Positions 1 to 7,115 of a DNA stretch of 34,776 nt are shown piece by piece. The notes beneath the pieces were generated by a model. It was not told the DNA's origin and searched no databases. It worked only from the letters and a program-made list of their open reading frames with translations. The translations under genes and the position numbers were made by a program. Origin of the DNA: Candidatus Dormiibacterota bacterium (GTDB lineage: Bacteria > Chloroflexota > Dormibacteria > Aeolococcales > Aeolococcaceae); the NCBI GenBank assembly GCA_003132525.1, contig PKXZ01000088.1:1-34776 (forward strand), in the 5' to 3' direction. Position 1 is the first letter of the stretch; every line of letters starts with the position of its first letter.

Positions 1-254
1 ACGTTGTCGCGCGTGATCACGTCCTGACGGTCACCGGTGCGCGGCGTCTCGCGCATGTCGACCCGGAGCAACTTGTCGATAAACGGCGTGATAATTGTCA
101 AACCGGCCTGGGATTCCCGCCGAAAGCGTCCAAAACGGGTGACCACTCCGGCGAATCCCTGCGGCACGACACGCACTGCGCCACCGACGAGGATCGCCAC
201 CACGATGAGCAGCACGACGACGATGATCGCCGTGACCAGACCGGTGTTATCCAC
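1..254 (-). CDS. SPFH/band-7 (stomatin-like) membrane protein, N-terminal part
   Basis: The gene runs off the left edge, and only the first 84 codons are present. Translation starts at a GTG (252-254), 8 nt after a strong AAGGGAGG ribosome site at 263-270. Residues about 4-24 are one hydrophobic segment (VTAIIVVVLLIVVAILVGG). The text after it, VRVVPQGFAGVVTRFGRF and then AGLTIITPFIDKLLRVDMRE, is the classic start of an SPFH/band-7 domain. Family members form membrane-anchored oligomers that organise membrane microdomains or regulate membrane proteases. The upstream NfeD-like gene ends 4 bp before this start, and NfeD/SPFH pairs are a well-known conserved unit. The subfamily (QmcA, stomatin or HflK/C) cannot be decided from this fragment. 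Confidence 0.86.
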   Translation of the reverse strand, partial: MDNTGLVTAIIVVVLLIVVAILVGGAVRVVPQGFAGVVTRFGRFRRESQAGLTIITPFIDKLLRVDMRETPRTGDRQDVITRDN

Positions 255-258
255 TGAG

Positions 259-717
259 TCAGCCTCCCTTGGGTGGGGCGACCACGAGGGTGGTGCCGCG
301 CACTTCGACGACGGTAACCTGCTGATGCGCCGGGACGCCACCCGGGTTGGTGGTGAACGCCAGCCACTTTTCGTTGAAGAGCCTGGCGTGTCCGGGGTGA
401 TTCTCATCACCCACGGGCTCGAGAGTCAGCGCCGCCTGACCGACCAGGTTGTCGGACGCACCGGGCATGGTGAGCTTCGGGCCGAGGTGCCGCGCAGAGA
501 GCCGGGCAAGTGTTGGCCGGACCGCCAGGACGCCGACGACGGCGACCGCGGCCGCGACGACTGCTTGCAGCCATACCTCCGTGGGGAACAGGGCGACCAC
601 CGTGGCCGCGAAGGCACCGAGAGCGAGGAAGAGCGAATAGAACGCCTGGGTATGCACTTCCAGGCCCACGAGCACCAGGCCCGCAATCAACCAGATCACC
701 CACATCCAGGTCAACAT
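259..717 (-). CDS. NfeD-like membrane protein
   Basis: This 152-residue protein has three hydrophobic segments in its first 70 residues (about 3-20, 25-43 and 48-67). A soluble C-terminal part of about 70 residues, including VGQAALTLEPVG and QQVTVVEVRGTTLVV, is typical of the NfeD OB-fold domain. It lacks the N-terminal ClpP-like protease domain of long NfeD proteins, so it is the short type. Short NfeD proteins accompany SPFH proteins and are thought to act with them in membrane organisation. The SPFH start lies 4 bp downstream, which implies co-transcription and probably translational coupling. The ATG at 715-717 is used as the start because the membrane segment begins at once after it. Confidence 0.88.
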   Translation of the reverse strand: MLTWMWVIWLIAGLVLVGLEVHTQAFYSLFLALGAFAATVVALFPTEVWLQAVVAAAVAVVGVLAVRPTLARLSARHLGPKLTMPGASDNLVGQAALTLEPVGDENHPGHARLFNEKWLAFTTNPGGVPAHQQVTVVEVRGTTLVVAPPKGG

Positions 718-746
718 GCAGCGAGTGTACCCGGCTTAAGAAAGGA

Positions 747-1304
747 CTACACGGGCGGTTCGCTGGTCATCCTGCCGCCGGCGGCCCGGAGTAACGCGAG
801 CGCGACCAGGCCGCCGAGGGTCGCCCAGGCAGCCAGGCTGATCGCCACCTCGCTGAAATCAGTTCCGGCCAGCTGTGCGTGGATCAGGAAGATCACGAAC
901 ATCGGATACGTCAGACGATGGATCCATCGCCAGACGGTCGGGCGCATGGATCGCCGCAGCGCCGAGGTCGCGGCGATCAGCACGAGGAGCAGCAGTCCCA
1001 CGGTCCCGAGCCCAACGGCGAGTTGCGATCCCGCTCCCTCGTTGACTCGAAACGGCACGAGCAGGTCGAGCGGCGTGATTCGCGATGTCGCGTCAAGGAC
1101 CAGCGCCGTGACGTGCACCGCGACAAGCGGGACCCAGAACCACGTGAGAAACCCGTGCACCGCGACCACCGCACGGTTCCGCGCCAGTGGGGCCAGGTAC
1201 GCCGTGCGGATCGCCATGCCGGTGAGCAGCGACGCGGCGAGTACGAAGAACGCCGCCAGCGCGGCCGCACGCGCCGCGTACCAGAGGATCAGGTCGGCGC
1301 TCAT
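747..1304 (-). CDS. ferric-reductase-like transmembrane haem protein
   Basis: The protein has 185 residues with about five membrane helices (8-30, 45-70, 95-113, 131-147 and 155-173). Histidines 50, 64, 129 and 142 lie in the helices and could make two bis-histidine haem sites, as in the ferric-reductase-like/YedZ-MsrQ superfamily. It has no cytoplasmic FAD/NAD domain, so electrons must come from a partner. The ATG overlaps the stop of the upstream apbE gene (ATGA), so the two are translationally coupled. Together with ApbE this suggests an electron path from membrane haem to a covalently flavinylated exported protein; that path is inferred. The start lies inside a 16-bp repeat shared with the last codons of apbE (see findings). 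Confidence 0.75.
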   Translation of the reverse strand: MSADLILWYAARAAALAAFFVLAASLLTGMAIRTAYLAPLARNRAVVAVHGFLTWFWVPLVAVHVTALVLDATSRITPLDLLVPFRVNEGAGSQLAVGLGTVGLLLLVLIAATSALRRSMRPTVWRWIHRLTYPMFVIFLIHAQLAGTDFSEVAISLAAWATLGGLVALALLRAAGGRMTSEPPV

Positions 1305-2302
1305 CGAATCAGGTCGGCGCTCACGTCGTGCGATCGTCCGGGCCGAGGCTTAGCTTGGCCGCTCCCTCGTTCGCGCAAACCGATTGTCGCGCTCTCTCGG
1401 TCGCTTTCAAATTCGCTGCGGCCCGGACGATCTCCCGGCCTGCTCAGTTTGGCTGCATCGTCCCGGACGACCTCCTGGTGCGCGGCGCCGCGTGCCTCGA
1501 GCCATGAATCGGCCGCGCCGATTCCGAGTAGGCATGCACCCTTGGCGAGGGTTTCCGCGTGCAGCGCGGTAGGGGCGATCACGGAGATGGCGCTGATGTC
1601 GGTCCGCGCCGGCGCAGCGGTGCGCGGATCGATGAGGTGGTGGCCGCCGGGCCAGCGCCGCCCTGAGGTCCCGGAGGTGGCGATGCCCGCGTCGCCAACA
1701 GTTACGACGCGGCCGCTGCAGAGCGCGACTGCCCAGCCTGCGCCATTCGGGCCGGCGCCGCGAGTGCGGACGTCGCCACCGAGGTTGATCGCAGCGTTGT
1801 CGAATCGCTCGCAGAGACGGTCGGCAAGCCAGCCCTTGCCGACGCCACCGAGGTCGATGGCGCAGCCCGGGGCAATCCGCGCCCACGTATTCCCCACCTC
1901 GAGCACGTCCGGGAGTGCGGGCATCTCACGTCGGGGTGTCGACGGGGTTCGCTGCGTCGGATGGCGCCGGACTTCTGTGATGGTGCGGTCGTATCCCGCG
2001 GCGATGAGTGCGGGAAGGCAGGCCACATTCACCAGGCCGTCGCTGAGCGCGTACGCGTCGAGGCAGACGTGGAGCAGTTCGGCGAACAAGGGCGACACCG
2101 ATATCCGGGTGCCCGGCGCGGCGTTGAAGCGCGAGAGTTCGCTTCGCGCGTCGAATCTCGTGAGCTGACGTTCGAACGCATACGTGTCCGCGACTACCGC
2201 TGACGCGTCGTCCTGATTTCCGTCGCAGACGATCACCTCACATCGGGCACCGCCGAAAGCGGTGAAAACATGGCGAACGTCGCTCGACGTCGGGGTGCTC
2301 AT
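1301..2302 (-). CDS. apbE: FAD:protein FMN transferase (ApbE family)
   Basis: ApbE proteins use FAD to attach FMN to a threonine of exported redox proteins. The 333-residue product shows the expected order of motifs: FERQLTRFDARSELSRFN (43-60), AIDLGGVGKGWLADRL (148-163), INLGGDV (172-178), GIATSGTSGRRW (206-217) and HLIDPRT (222-228). The usual metal-binding A-D-A-L-x-T motif reads AETLAKGA here (249-256), so Asp is Glu and Thr is Lys; I believe related actinobacterial forms do the same. No signal peptide is visible, so the protein may act in the cytoplasm or leave by another route. The start at ATG 2300-2302 overlaps the upstream stop (ATGA). The open frame continues further upstream, but that part lies over two other genes. 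The last 45-50 residues are charged, not conserved-looking, and coincide with repeat DNA. Confidence 0.85.
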   Translation of the reverse strand: MSTPTSSDVRHVFTAFGGARCEVIVCDGNQDDASAVVADTYAFERQLTRFDARSELSRFNAAPGTRISVSPLFAELLHVCLDAYALSDGLVNVACLPALIAAGYDRTITEVRRHPTQRTPSTPRREMPALPDVLEVGNTWARIAPGCAIDLGGVGKGWLADRLCERFDNAAINLGGDVRTRGAGPNGAGWAVALCSGRVVTVGDAGIATSGTSGRRWPGGHHLIDPRTAAPARTDISAISVIAPTALHAETLAKGACLLGIGAADSWLEARGAAHQEVVRDDAAKLSRPGDRPGRSEFESDRESATIGLRERGSGQAKPRPGRSHDVSADLIR

Positions 2303-2745
2303 GAGACGTACGTGTTGATCAGCGGTTGCGTCGATCCTGGTGCTTCGACAATTGATGGGGCGATCGAGCCACCGGTGCCGGTGGTGTTGCAGCTCGCGTT
2401 CGCGCCGGTTGGTGAGCGGGCTATCGCGCGCATGTAGGCTTCGATTTCGAGCCGTTGCGTGGCGCTCAATACGGCGAGAATGCTTCGGCGCGCTGATGCG
2501 GTGGTTGCCTGACGGAGCTGCTGCACGATGGGCAGCAAGGACGGATCGAGTGTTGCGGTCGCGCCGCAGGACGGCGGGATGACCAGGGAAGCGGTGCTCG
2601 ACGACGAGCCGGTTACCGGCGGGCGCAGTGGTGCGGTCACGGGCTTGGGGTCGGTGGCGACGAGCAGGCCGCTGACGCCACAGACTGCCGCAGCGCCCAC
2701 CCCGCTCAACACCTTGAGTGACCGAGTGCCAAGGACCATGCTCAC
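2299..2745 (-). CDS. small exported protein of unknown family, possible ApbE substrate
   Basis: I do not recognise this 148-residue protein. Residues 10-30 form a hydrophobic signal or anchor segment preceded by one Arg and one Lys. A Pro/Ser/Thr-rich linker follows (33-53). A helical region (about 68-112, LPIVQQLRQATTASARRS onward) has a faint look of a bacterial regulator or sensor of stress, but nothing specific. Two cysteines outside the signal (60 and 119) could pair after export. Residues 59-65, SCGATAT, resemble the S-G-A-T-x-T/S motif that ApbE flavinylates. The gene starts at a GTG overlapping the DUF1501 stop (an ATG two codons later is the alternative) and itself overlaps apbE by 4 bp, so its expression is locked to both. 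Confidence 0.7.
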   Translation of the reverse strand: MSMVLGTRSLKVLSGVGAAAVCGVSGLLVATDPKPVTAPLRPPVTGSSSSTASLVIPPSCGATATLDPSLLPIVQQLRQATTASARRSILAVLSATQRLEIEAYMRAIARSPTGANASCNTTGTGGSIAPSIVEAPGSTQPLINTYVS

Positions 2746-3977
2746 GCCGTCTTGATGATCGGAAGCTCGGGAAACGAGGAGCCGAGCACGGATGCCGGGT
2801 CCGCCTGCAGCCAGTCGCGAATGAGGGTCTGATACACGCTGCGGAAATCGATGTTGTATTTGAGGTTTCCCGAGTCGACGGTGCTGGTGAGTGAGGGTTG
2901 CTCACCAAAGACTCCGCCCTGCACCGGTTTTCCCACAACGAAAATCGGTGCGGCAGCGCCGTGGTCCGTTCCTTTGCCTCCGTTCTCAACCACGCGCCGG
3001 CCGAACTCCGACCATGTCATCAGCACGACCCGGTCCGCCATCCCGTGGTTGGCGATGTCCTGCATGAAGGCACTCACTGCGCTGTCGACATACGCAAGCA
3101 GGGCGTTCTGACGCGTGTCCTCATCCTGGTGCGTATCGAAACCGCCGAGCACGACGTGACAGACCTTCACGCTCGGCTGGGTCACGATCATCTCCGCCGT
3201 CAGCTGCAGCGATGTCGCGAGACTGTTCTTGCTGCCGTACACCGTGCTCTGCGGCGTGTATGTCACCGACGGTGTGCACCGGCTCTGCGAGTCCGCCAGC
3301 GCGGCGATCCCGTACTCAGCAGTGCTCAACGCCTCGTCGAAAATCGCGCCGTAGATGCCCGGGGTTCTCTTGTAGAGGGCCGGGGCCGCGACGCGACGGC
3401 CCGCTCCCCCTTCCACCTGATAGGTGGGGATCGAATCGATCACGCTCACCGTGGCGTTCTGGGCCAGCAGTTCGGCGGGCGTGCTCGCTTGCCCGAGGGC
3501 GCATCCGGCGAGTGGATGTCCCTGGCTGTCCAGCTGGCTCGCGAGCAGCTTGCCGAGCCATCCGTCGGTCTGCTGCATGGTGGGATCCGCGTGCTCCCAG
3601 ATGTACAGACCCTCGAAGTGCGAGTACACGGGGTTCGGGTAGCCGACACCCTGCACCAACGCGACCTCGCCGGCATCGAAGAGCTTCTTCATGCCGGGCA
3701 TCACCGGGTTGAGGCCGATCTCCGCATTCAGGGGCAGGACCTTGTCGCTGGGGATGCCGATGTTCGGCCGTGCCTGGAGATATCCCGGGTCCGCGTAGGG
3801 GACCACGGTGTTGAGCCCGTCGTTGCCACCACCGAGCTGCAGGATCACCAGGACGCGGTCGTTGTGGACGTCCTCCATGGTGGCGGCGAACACGGACTGC
3901 GCGAACACCGGCGGCACGATGATGCCCACCCCGGTTGCGGTGATACCGCTGACCATGAAGTCGCGTCGCGTGATCAT
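2742..3977 (-). CDS. DUF1501 family Tat-exported protein
   Basis: The 411-residue protein begins with a twin-arginine type leader (TRRDFMVSG at 3-11, then a hydrophobic stretch ending near PPVFAQSVFA). VLVILQLGGGNDGLNTVVPY (44-63) is the hallmark start of DUF1501, a sulfatase/alkaline-phosphatase-like fold. Further family features are HFEGLYIWE, VVLGGFDTHQDED, VLMTWSEFGRRVVENGG and TDHGAAAPIFVVG. The biochemical role of DUF1501 is not established. It is nearly always encoded next to DUF1800, as here, where the DUF1800 stop lies 10 bp upstream. A GTGAGG element before the ATG gives a ribosome site. Tat export implies that the protein folds, perhaps with a cofactor, before leaving the cytoplasm. 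Confidence 0.9.
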   Translation of the reverse strand: MITRRDFMVSGITATGVGIIVPPVFAQSVFAATMEDVHNDRVLVILQLGGGNDGLNTVVPYADPGYLQARPNIGIPSDKVLPLNAEIGLNPVMPGMKKLFDAGEVALVQGVGYPNPVYSHFEGLYIWEHADPTMQQTDGWLGKLLASQLDSQGHPLAGCALGQASTPAELLAQNATVSVIDSIPTYQVEGGAGRRVAAPALYKRTPGIYGAIFDEALSTAEYGIAALADSQSRCTPSVTYTPQSTVYGSKNSLATSLQLTAEMIVTQPSVKVCHVVLGGFDTHQDEDTRQNALLAYVDSAVSAFMQDIANHGMADRVVLMTWSEFGRRVVENGGKGTDHGAAAPIFVVGKPVQGGVFGEQPSLTSTVDSGNLKYNIDFRSVYQTLIRDWLQADPASVLGSSFPELPIIKTA

Positions 3978-3987
3978 GTCCTGTGCC

Positions 3988-5436
3988 TCACTTGAGCTGG
4001 AATTCCGGGCTCGCGAGCAGCGCGTACCAGCGGTCGCCGTCGCCCTCGCTCGCGTTGAACACGGTCGCGGTATCTGGTCCCACCACGCCGTCGAGTTGCA
4101 CTTTCACCGCGTCCACCGGATCTGGAAAGGTCCGCTCGCTTGCAATCGCGGCAGCGGCGAAGTTGAGACGCGCCAGCCACGCTCCCGACGAGACCCACCC
4201 CTGGTTGGACGGCCAGCCCGCCACCGTCGGCATGTCATAGAGGATCTGGTCCATCCCAGCCCCCGAGCGCATCGACGCCGCGGCGAGATCCGGCCTGGCA
4301 AGCGCCCGCATGCTCGCCACCATGTACTCGGCCGGTCCACGAACCAACGACCGATACGCCCCCGGGGACGTGAACGCCTCGCTGGTGAAGATGGTGCGCA
4401 TCAGCGTCTTGATGTCGTAGTTGCCGGCGCGAAACGGTGTGGCGACGCTGGTGATCAGCGCCGTCGACGGATTGGGTGCGCAGAACTGCTCCAGCGCAAG
4501 GCGAGCGATGTGAGGTGCGCACGACGGCTGGGCCAGGATGATGTCGAGCGCCTGGGCGGGATCGAGATTCCCGGTGTGGCCGAGGAGCGTCTTGCTCCCG
4601 CTGTCGTGCTGGTTCTTTGCCAGCACACCTTTGAACGCCGCGCCCTGGGCGAGCAGTTGCTCCACCGCCTGAGCGTATTCCGCCGGCGAGGAGCCTTTGG
4701 CTTTTGGCGGTTGCGTGCGCTTCCCGGCTGCGTCGACCAGGACGGTGCGGATCCCGGAGAACGCGCGCGCTCCCTCGCGGACATCGGTCTCGGTGTAGTT
4801 GCCGACGCCGAGCGTGAACAGCTCCATCAGCTCGCGGCTGTAATTCTCGTTGGGAGCGGCTGCGGTGCTCTCCTCGAGGTCGAGATAGCGAATCATCAAC
4901 GGGTCGTACGTCACCGCGTTGATGAGCGTGCGGAAGTCGCCCCGTCCCATCGAGCGATACAGCTCGTTCTGCTGGAGCACGAACGGCAGGCGCGCTGCCT
5001 TGCGGTAGTCGCTCGTGAGCAGTCCGTGCCAGAAGAGCGTCATCCGCTCGGGGAACTGCGCGGGCGTGGTGGCCATGTGCTCGTACCAGGCGCGGACGAC
5101 GGCCTGGTAGTCGGTCGGATCGGCGACCGGCGGCAACGGTTCCGCAGCCTGGTTGAGGACCATGTCGACCAGATCCGGGTAGGGCATCGACGCCGCCGTC
5201 TCGAGCTGGTCCGCCGTATAGCCGAACGTGGCTCTGCGCAGCAGGTGCGCGGCAAGGCCGGTTGCGTTCGAGAGCGGACTGCTCCAGGCTCCGGCCGGTC
5301 CGGCGGCCGATGCAACCTGCTGGGACCCGCCGGGAAGCTGCAGCGTGAGATACCGGAAGCCCACGGCGCCCACCACTCCCCCGGCTGCGATGCCGAGGAC
5401 CTGCCGGCGGCTGAGCCTGAGGTTGGCGCTGCCCAT
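3988..5436 (-). CDS. DUF1800 family Tat-exported protein
   Basis: The protein is 482 residues when started at ATG 5434-5436; a TTG three codons earlier is possible, but a GGAG lies only 2 nt from it. The leader carries LSRRQVLGIAAGGVVGAVGF, a twin-arginine signal. DUF1800 landmarks follow: HLLRRATFGYT near the start of the mature part, RMTLFWHGLLTSD, NENYSRELMELFTLGVGNYT, REGARAFSGIR, and LGHTGNLDPAQALDIILAQP. The function of DUF1800 is not known. The conserved pairing with DUF1501 suggests a joint secreted complex, and in this operon the partners also include ApbE and a haem membrane protein. It is the first gene of the operon and is read divergently from the SCP2-like gene. Confidence 0.9.
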   Translation of the reverse strand: MGSANLRLSRRQVLGIAAGGVVGAVGFRYLTLQLPGGSQQVASAAGPAGAWSSPLSNATGLAAHLLRRATFGYTADQLETAASMPYPDLVDMVLNQAAEPLPPVADPTDYQAVVRAWYEHMATTPAQFPERMTLFWHGLLTSDYRKAARLPFVLQQNELYRSMGRGDFRTLINAVTYDPLMIRYLDLEESTAAAPNENYSRELMELFTLGVGNYTETDVREGARAFSGIRTVLVDAAGKRTQPPKAKGSSPAEYAQAVEQLLAQGAAFKGVLAKNQHDSGSKTLLGHTGNLDPAQALDIILAQPSCAPHIARLALEQFCAPNPSTALITSVATPFRAGNYDIKTLMRTIFTSEAFTSPGAYRSLVRGPAEYMVASMRALARPDLAAASMRSGAGMDQILYDMPTVAGWPSNQGWVSSGAWLARLNFAAAAIASERTFPDPVDAVKVQLDGVVGPDTATVFNASEGDGDRWYALLASPEFQLK

Positions 5437-5627
5437 GGCCGCCAAGTCTCCGAGCCTGACCTGAGAATTCGCCTGGGTTGCGCCCTTCAGTTCGGGTGTC
5501 TCAGGTGATTCTCAGGGTCGGATCCCCACGTCGGCGTCGCGTCCGCCCCTCGCCCAGTCAGTAGACTGGAATCAGGCCCGCCGCGTCGGGGGGCTGCACA
5601 CCGATCTATTGCAAGGGAGTACCAGCG
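5437..5627. promoter_or_regulatory. divergent intergenic region with CTGAGA/TCTCAG repeats
   Basis: This 191-bp spacer separates the DUF1800 operon (minus) from the SCP2-like gene (plus). It contains a 9-bp perfect inverted repeat, CCTGAGAAT at 5460-5468 and ATTCTCAGG at 5508-5516. A further TCTCAGG copy at 5499-5505 lies 11 bp, one helical turn, before the last. A second inverted repeat, CCAGTC (5554-5559) with GACTGG (5564-5569), surrounds a possible -10 box TAGACT (5562-5567) for the plus-strand gene. A ribosome site AGGGAG (5614-5619) lies 8 nt before the SCP2 start. That these repeats bind a regulator is inference from position and symmetry. Confidence 0.4.
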
Positions 5628-5954
5628 ATGCCGTCCACTCCGGCCGAAATCTTCAGCGAGATCAATTCCCGCATTGCCGCCGATCCTGCCAAGACGGCTG
5701 GGATGAACGCGATCTACGCCTTCGACCTCAGCGGCGAGGCGCCCGGTCAGTACCACATCTCGATCAAGGACGGCAGCGCTGACGTTGGTGAGGGTGCCCC
5801 CGAGAACCCGAACATCACGATCAACATGAAGTCGGAGGACTTCGTCGATCTCGCCACCGGCAAGCTCGACGGAACCATGGCGTTCATGAGCGGCAAGATC
5901 AAGATCAAGGGCGACATGGGGCTCGCGATGAAGCTCCAGTCGGTGCTCCGCTAG
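5628..5954 (+). CDS. SCP2 sterol-binding domain protein
   Basis: This 108-residue protein is a single SCP2 domain, a hydrophobic-cavity fold that binds lipids or acyl-CoAs. It opens with TPAEIFSEINSRIAADP, continues with IYAFDLSGEAPGQYHISIKDG, and ends with the typical NITINMKSEDFVDLATGKLD, AFMSGKIKIKGDMGLAMKLQ and a short tail. The order 'mass or amount of lipid bound, then GKIKIKGD' is a signature of the family. The ATG follows AGGGAG at 8 nt. It heads a plus-strand run with DUF971 and an enoyl-CoA hydratase-like gene, so a role in acyl-CoA or lipid handling is plausible, but its ligand is unknown. Confidence 0.88.
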   Translation: MPSTPAEIFSEINSRIAADPAKTAGMNAIYAFDLSGEAPGQYHISIKDGSADVGEGAPENPNITINMKSEDFVDLATGKLDGTMAFMSGKIKIKGDMGLAMKLQSVLR

Positions 5955-5974
5955 GCTCCGTCGGCCCGCGCACG

Positions 5975-6292
5975 GTGGCCGTGGATCTCCGACCCGTGCG
6001 CTTCGACTACGACGAGAAGCATCGCGCGCTCCTGGTCGAGTGGTCTGACGGTGCTGCGCAGCACATCCCTTTCGCCGTGCTCCGGCGCGCCTGCCCCTGC
6101 GCCGCGTGCAAAGGGGAGCCCGGGTACCGCGGCCGCTTCAACTCGGACCCGGAGCTCCGTCCGGGAGAGGACGAGCTCGCCGACATCTCACTGGTCGGGG
6201 CCTACGGCCTGAACACGGTGTGGGCAGACGGGCACAACACCGGGATCTACACGTACCAGCGGCTCCGCGAGCTCGGCGACGCGTCGGCGTAG
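5975..6292 (+). CDS. DUF971 domain protein
   Basis: The 105-residue protein matches DUF971, also called the GBBH-like N-terminal domain. It shows LLVEWSDGAAQHIPFAVLRR, then the cysteine cluster ACPCAACKGE (39-48), and GAYGLNTVWADGHNTGIYTY near the end. The domain occurs alone, at the N-terminus of gamma-butyrobetaine hydroxylases where its cysteines and a histidine hold zinc, and on some Fe-S carrier (Mrp/HCF101) proteins. A stand-alone copy therefore may aid metal or Fe-S cluster handling, but no role is proved. GTG 5975 is used; a second GTG at 5981 is equally possible. It lies 20 bp after the SCP2 gene and 12 bp before the next gene. Confidence 0.85.
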   Translation: MAVDLRPVRFDYDEKHRALLVEWSDGAAQHIPFAVLRRACPCAACKGEPGYRGRFNSDPELRPGEDELADISLVGAYGLNTVWADGHNTGIYTYQRLRELGDASA

Positions 6293-6304
6293 AGTTCGCC
6301 GCGA

Positions 6305-7105
6305 ATGGCCGCAGAAGCAACGCCGATGACCGCCCCGCAGCTCCTCACGAGCGTCAACGACGGGGTGCTGACGCTCACCCTCAACCGTCCAGACGTGCTC
6401 AACGCGATCACGCCGGCGCTGCTTGATGAGGTCACCGACTCGCTCCGCGAGGCGGCGTCCGGGCGCACCGTCCGCGCGGTGATCATCACCGGTGCCGGAC
6501 GCGGCTTCTGCAGCGGCCAGGACCTGCGCGCCGCCGCCGGCGATGGTGGCCTCGACGTCGGTGCGATCCTCCGAGATCACTACACGCCTGCGATCCGGGC
6601 GATCCGGTCCATGGATCAGCCGGTCATCGCGGCCGTCAACGGCGTCGCGGCCGGCGCCGGCTTTTCGCTCGCGCTCGCCTGCGACCTGCGCATCGCAGCA
6701 GAGTCGGCCACCTTCGTGCAGGCCTTCGTGCGCATCGGACTCATCCCCGACCTTGCCAGCACGTACTTTCTCCCGCGGCTGATCGGCCCGGCACGCGCTG
6801 CGGAGCTGATGATGCTCGGCGAGACTGTTGATGCCAACCGGGCGCTCGAGCTCGGTATCGCCAACTGGGTGGTGCCGGATGCAGAGCTTGCGGTCGCAGC
6901 CGCGGACCTGGCAGGCCGGCTCGCACGAGGACCGCGGTCGATCGGGCTCACGAAGCGTGCGCTCGAGGTCTCCCATGAGAACGATCTCGAGGCACAGCTC
7001 GCCGTCGAGGAACGCCTGCAGACGGAGGCGACGACCACGAGCGATTTCGTCGAGGGCGTGAACGCGTTTCTCGAGAAGCGCCGGGCAACGTTCACCGGCT
7101 CGTAG
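6305..7105 (+). CDS. enoyl-CoA hydratase/isomerase family protein, PaaG-like
   Basis: The protein has 266 residues with a full crotonase fold. GRGFCSGQDLR (about 63-73) and GVAAGAGFSLALACDLRIA (about 116-134) provide the oxyanion hole. VRIGLIPDLASTYFLPRLIG (about 143-162) carries the single acidic residue, as in PaaG-type ring-1,2-epoxyphenylacetyl-CoA isomerases, rather than the two glutamates of standard hydratases. The C-terminus, FVEGVNAFLEKRRATF, is the normal family end. PaaG isomerises an epoxide to an oxepin or shifts double bonds, but no other paa gene is present here, so its substrate is open. ATG 6305 or ATG 6326 may be the true start; neither has a strong ribosome site. Confidence 0.85.
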   Translation: MAAEATPMTAPQLLTSVNDGVLTLTLNRPDVLNAITPALLDEVTDSLREAASGRTVRAVIITGAGRGFCSGQDLRAAAGDGGLDVGAILRDHYTPAIRAIRSMDQPVIAAVNGVAAGAGFSLALACDLRIAAESATFVQAFVRIGLIPDLASTYFLPRLIGPARAAELMMLGETVDANRALELGIANWVVPDAELAVAAADLAGRLARGPRSIGLTKRALEVSHENDLEAQLAVEERLQTEATTTSDFVEGVNAFLEKRRATFTGS

Positions 7106-7115
7106 GAGCCGGCGG

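Noticed and set aside
37-1353. Long plus-strand open frame opposite the NfeD and ferric-reductase genes
   Set aside because: It reads as Arg/Pro/Ser-rich low-complexity text without any domain, as expected for the antisense of GC-rich genes, while the minus strand carries clear membrane proteins.
1333-1431. Complete MITE or insertion sequence
   Set aside because: There is no transposase and no convincing target-site duplication next to the 13-bp arms, so it is reported only as a repeat-like element.
2303-2989. N-terminal extension of ApbE to 562 residues
   Set aside because: The added part overlaps the small exported protein and DUF1501 in another frame, has no ApbE likeness, and the ATG at 2302 makes a normal 4-bp overlap.
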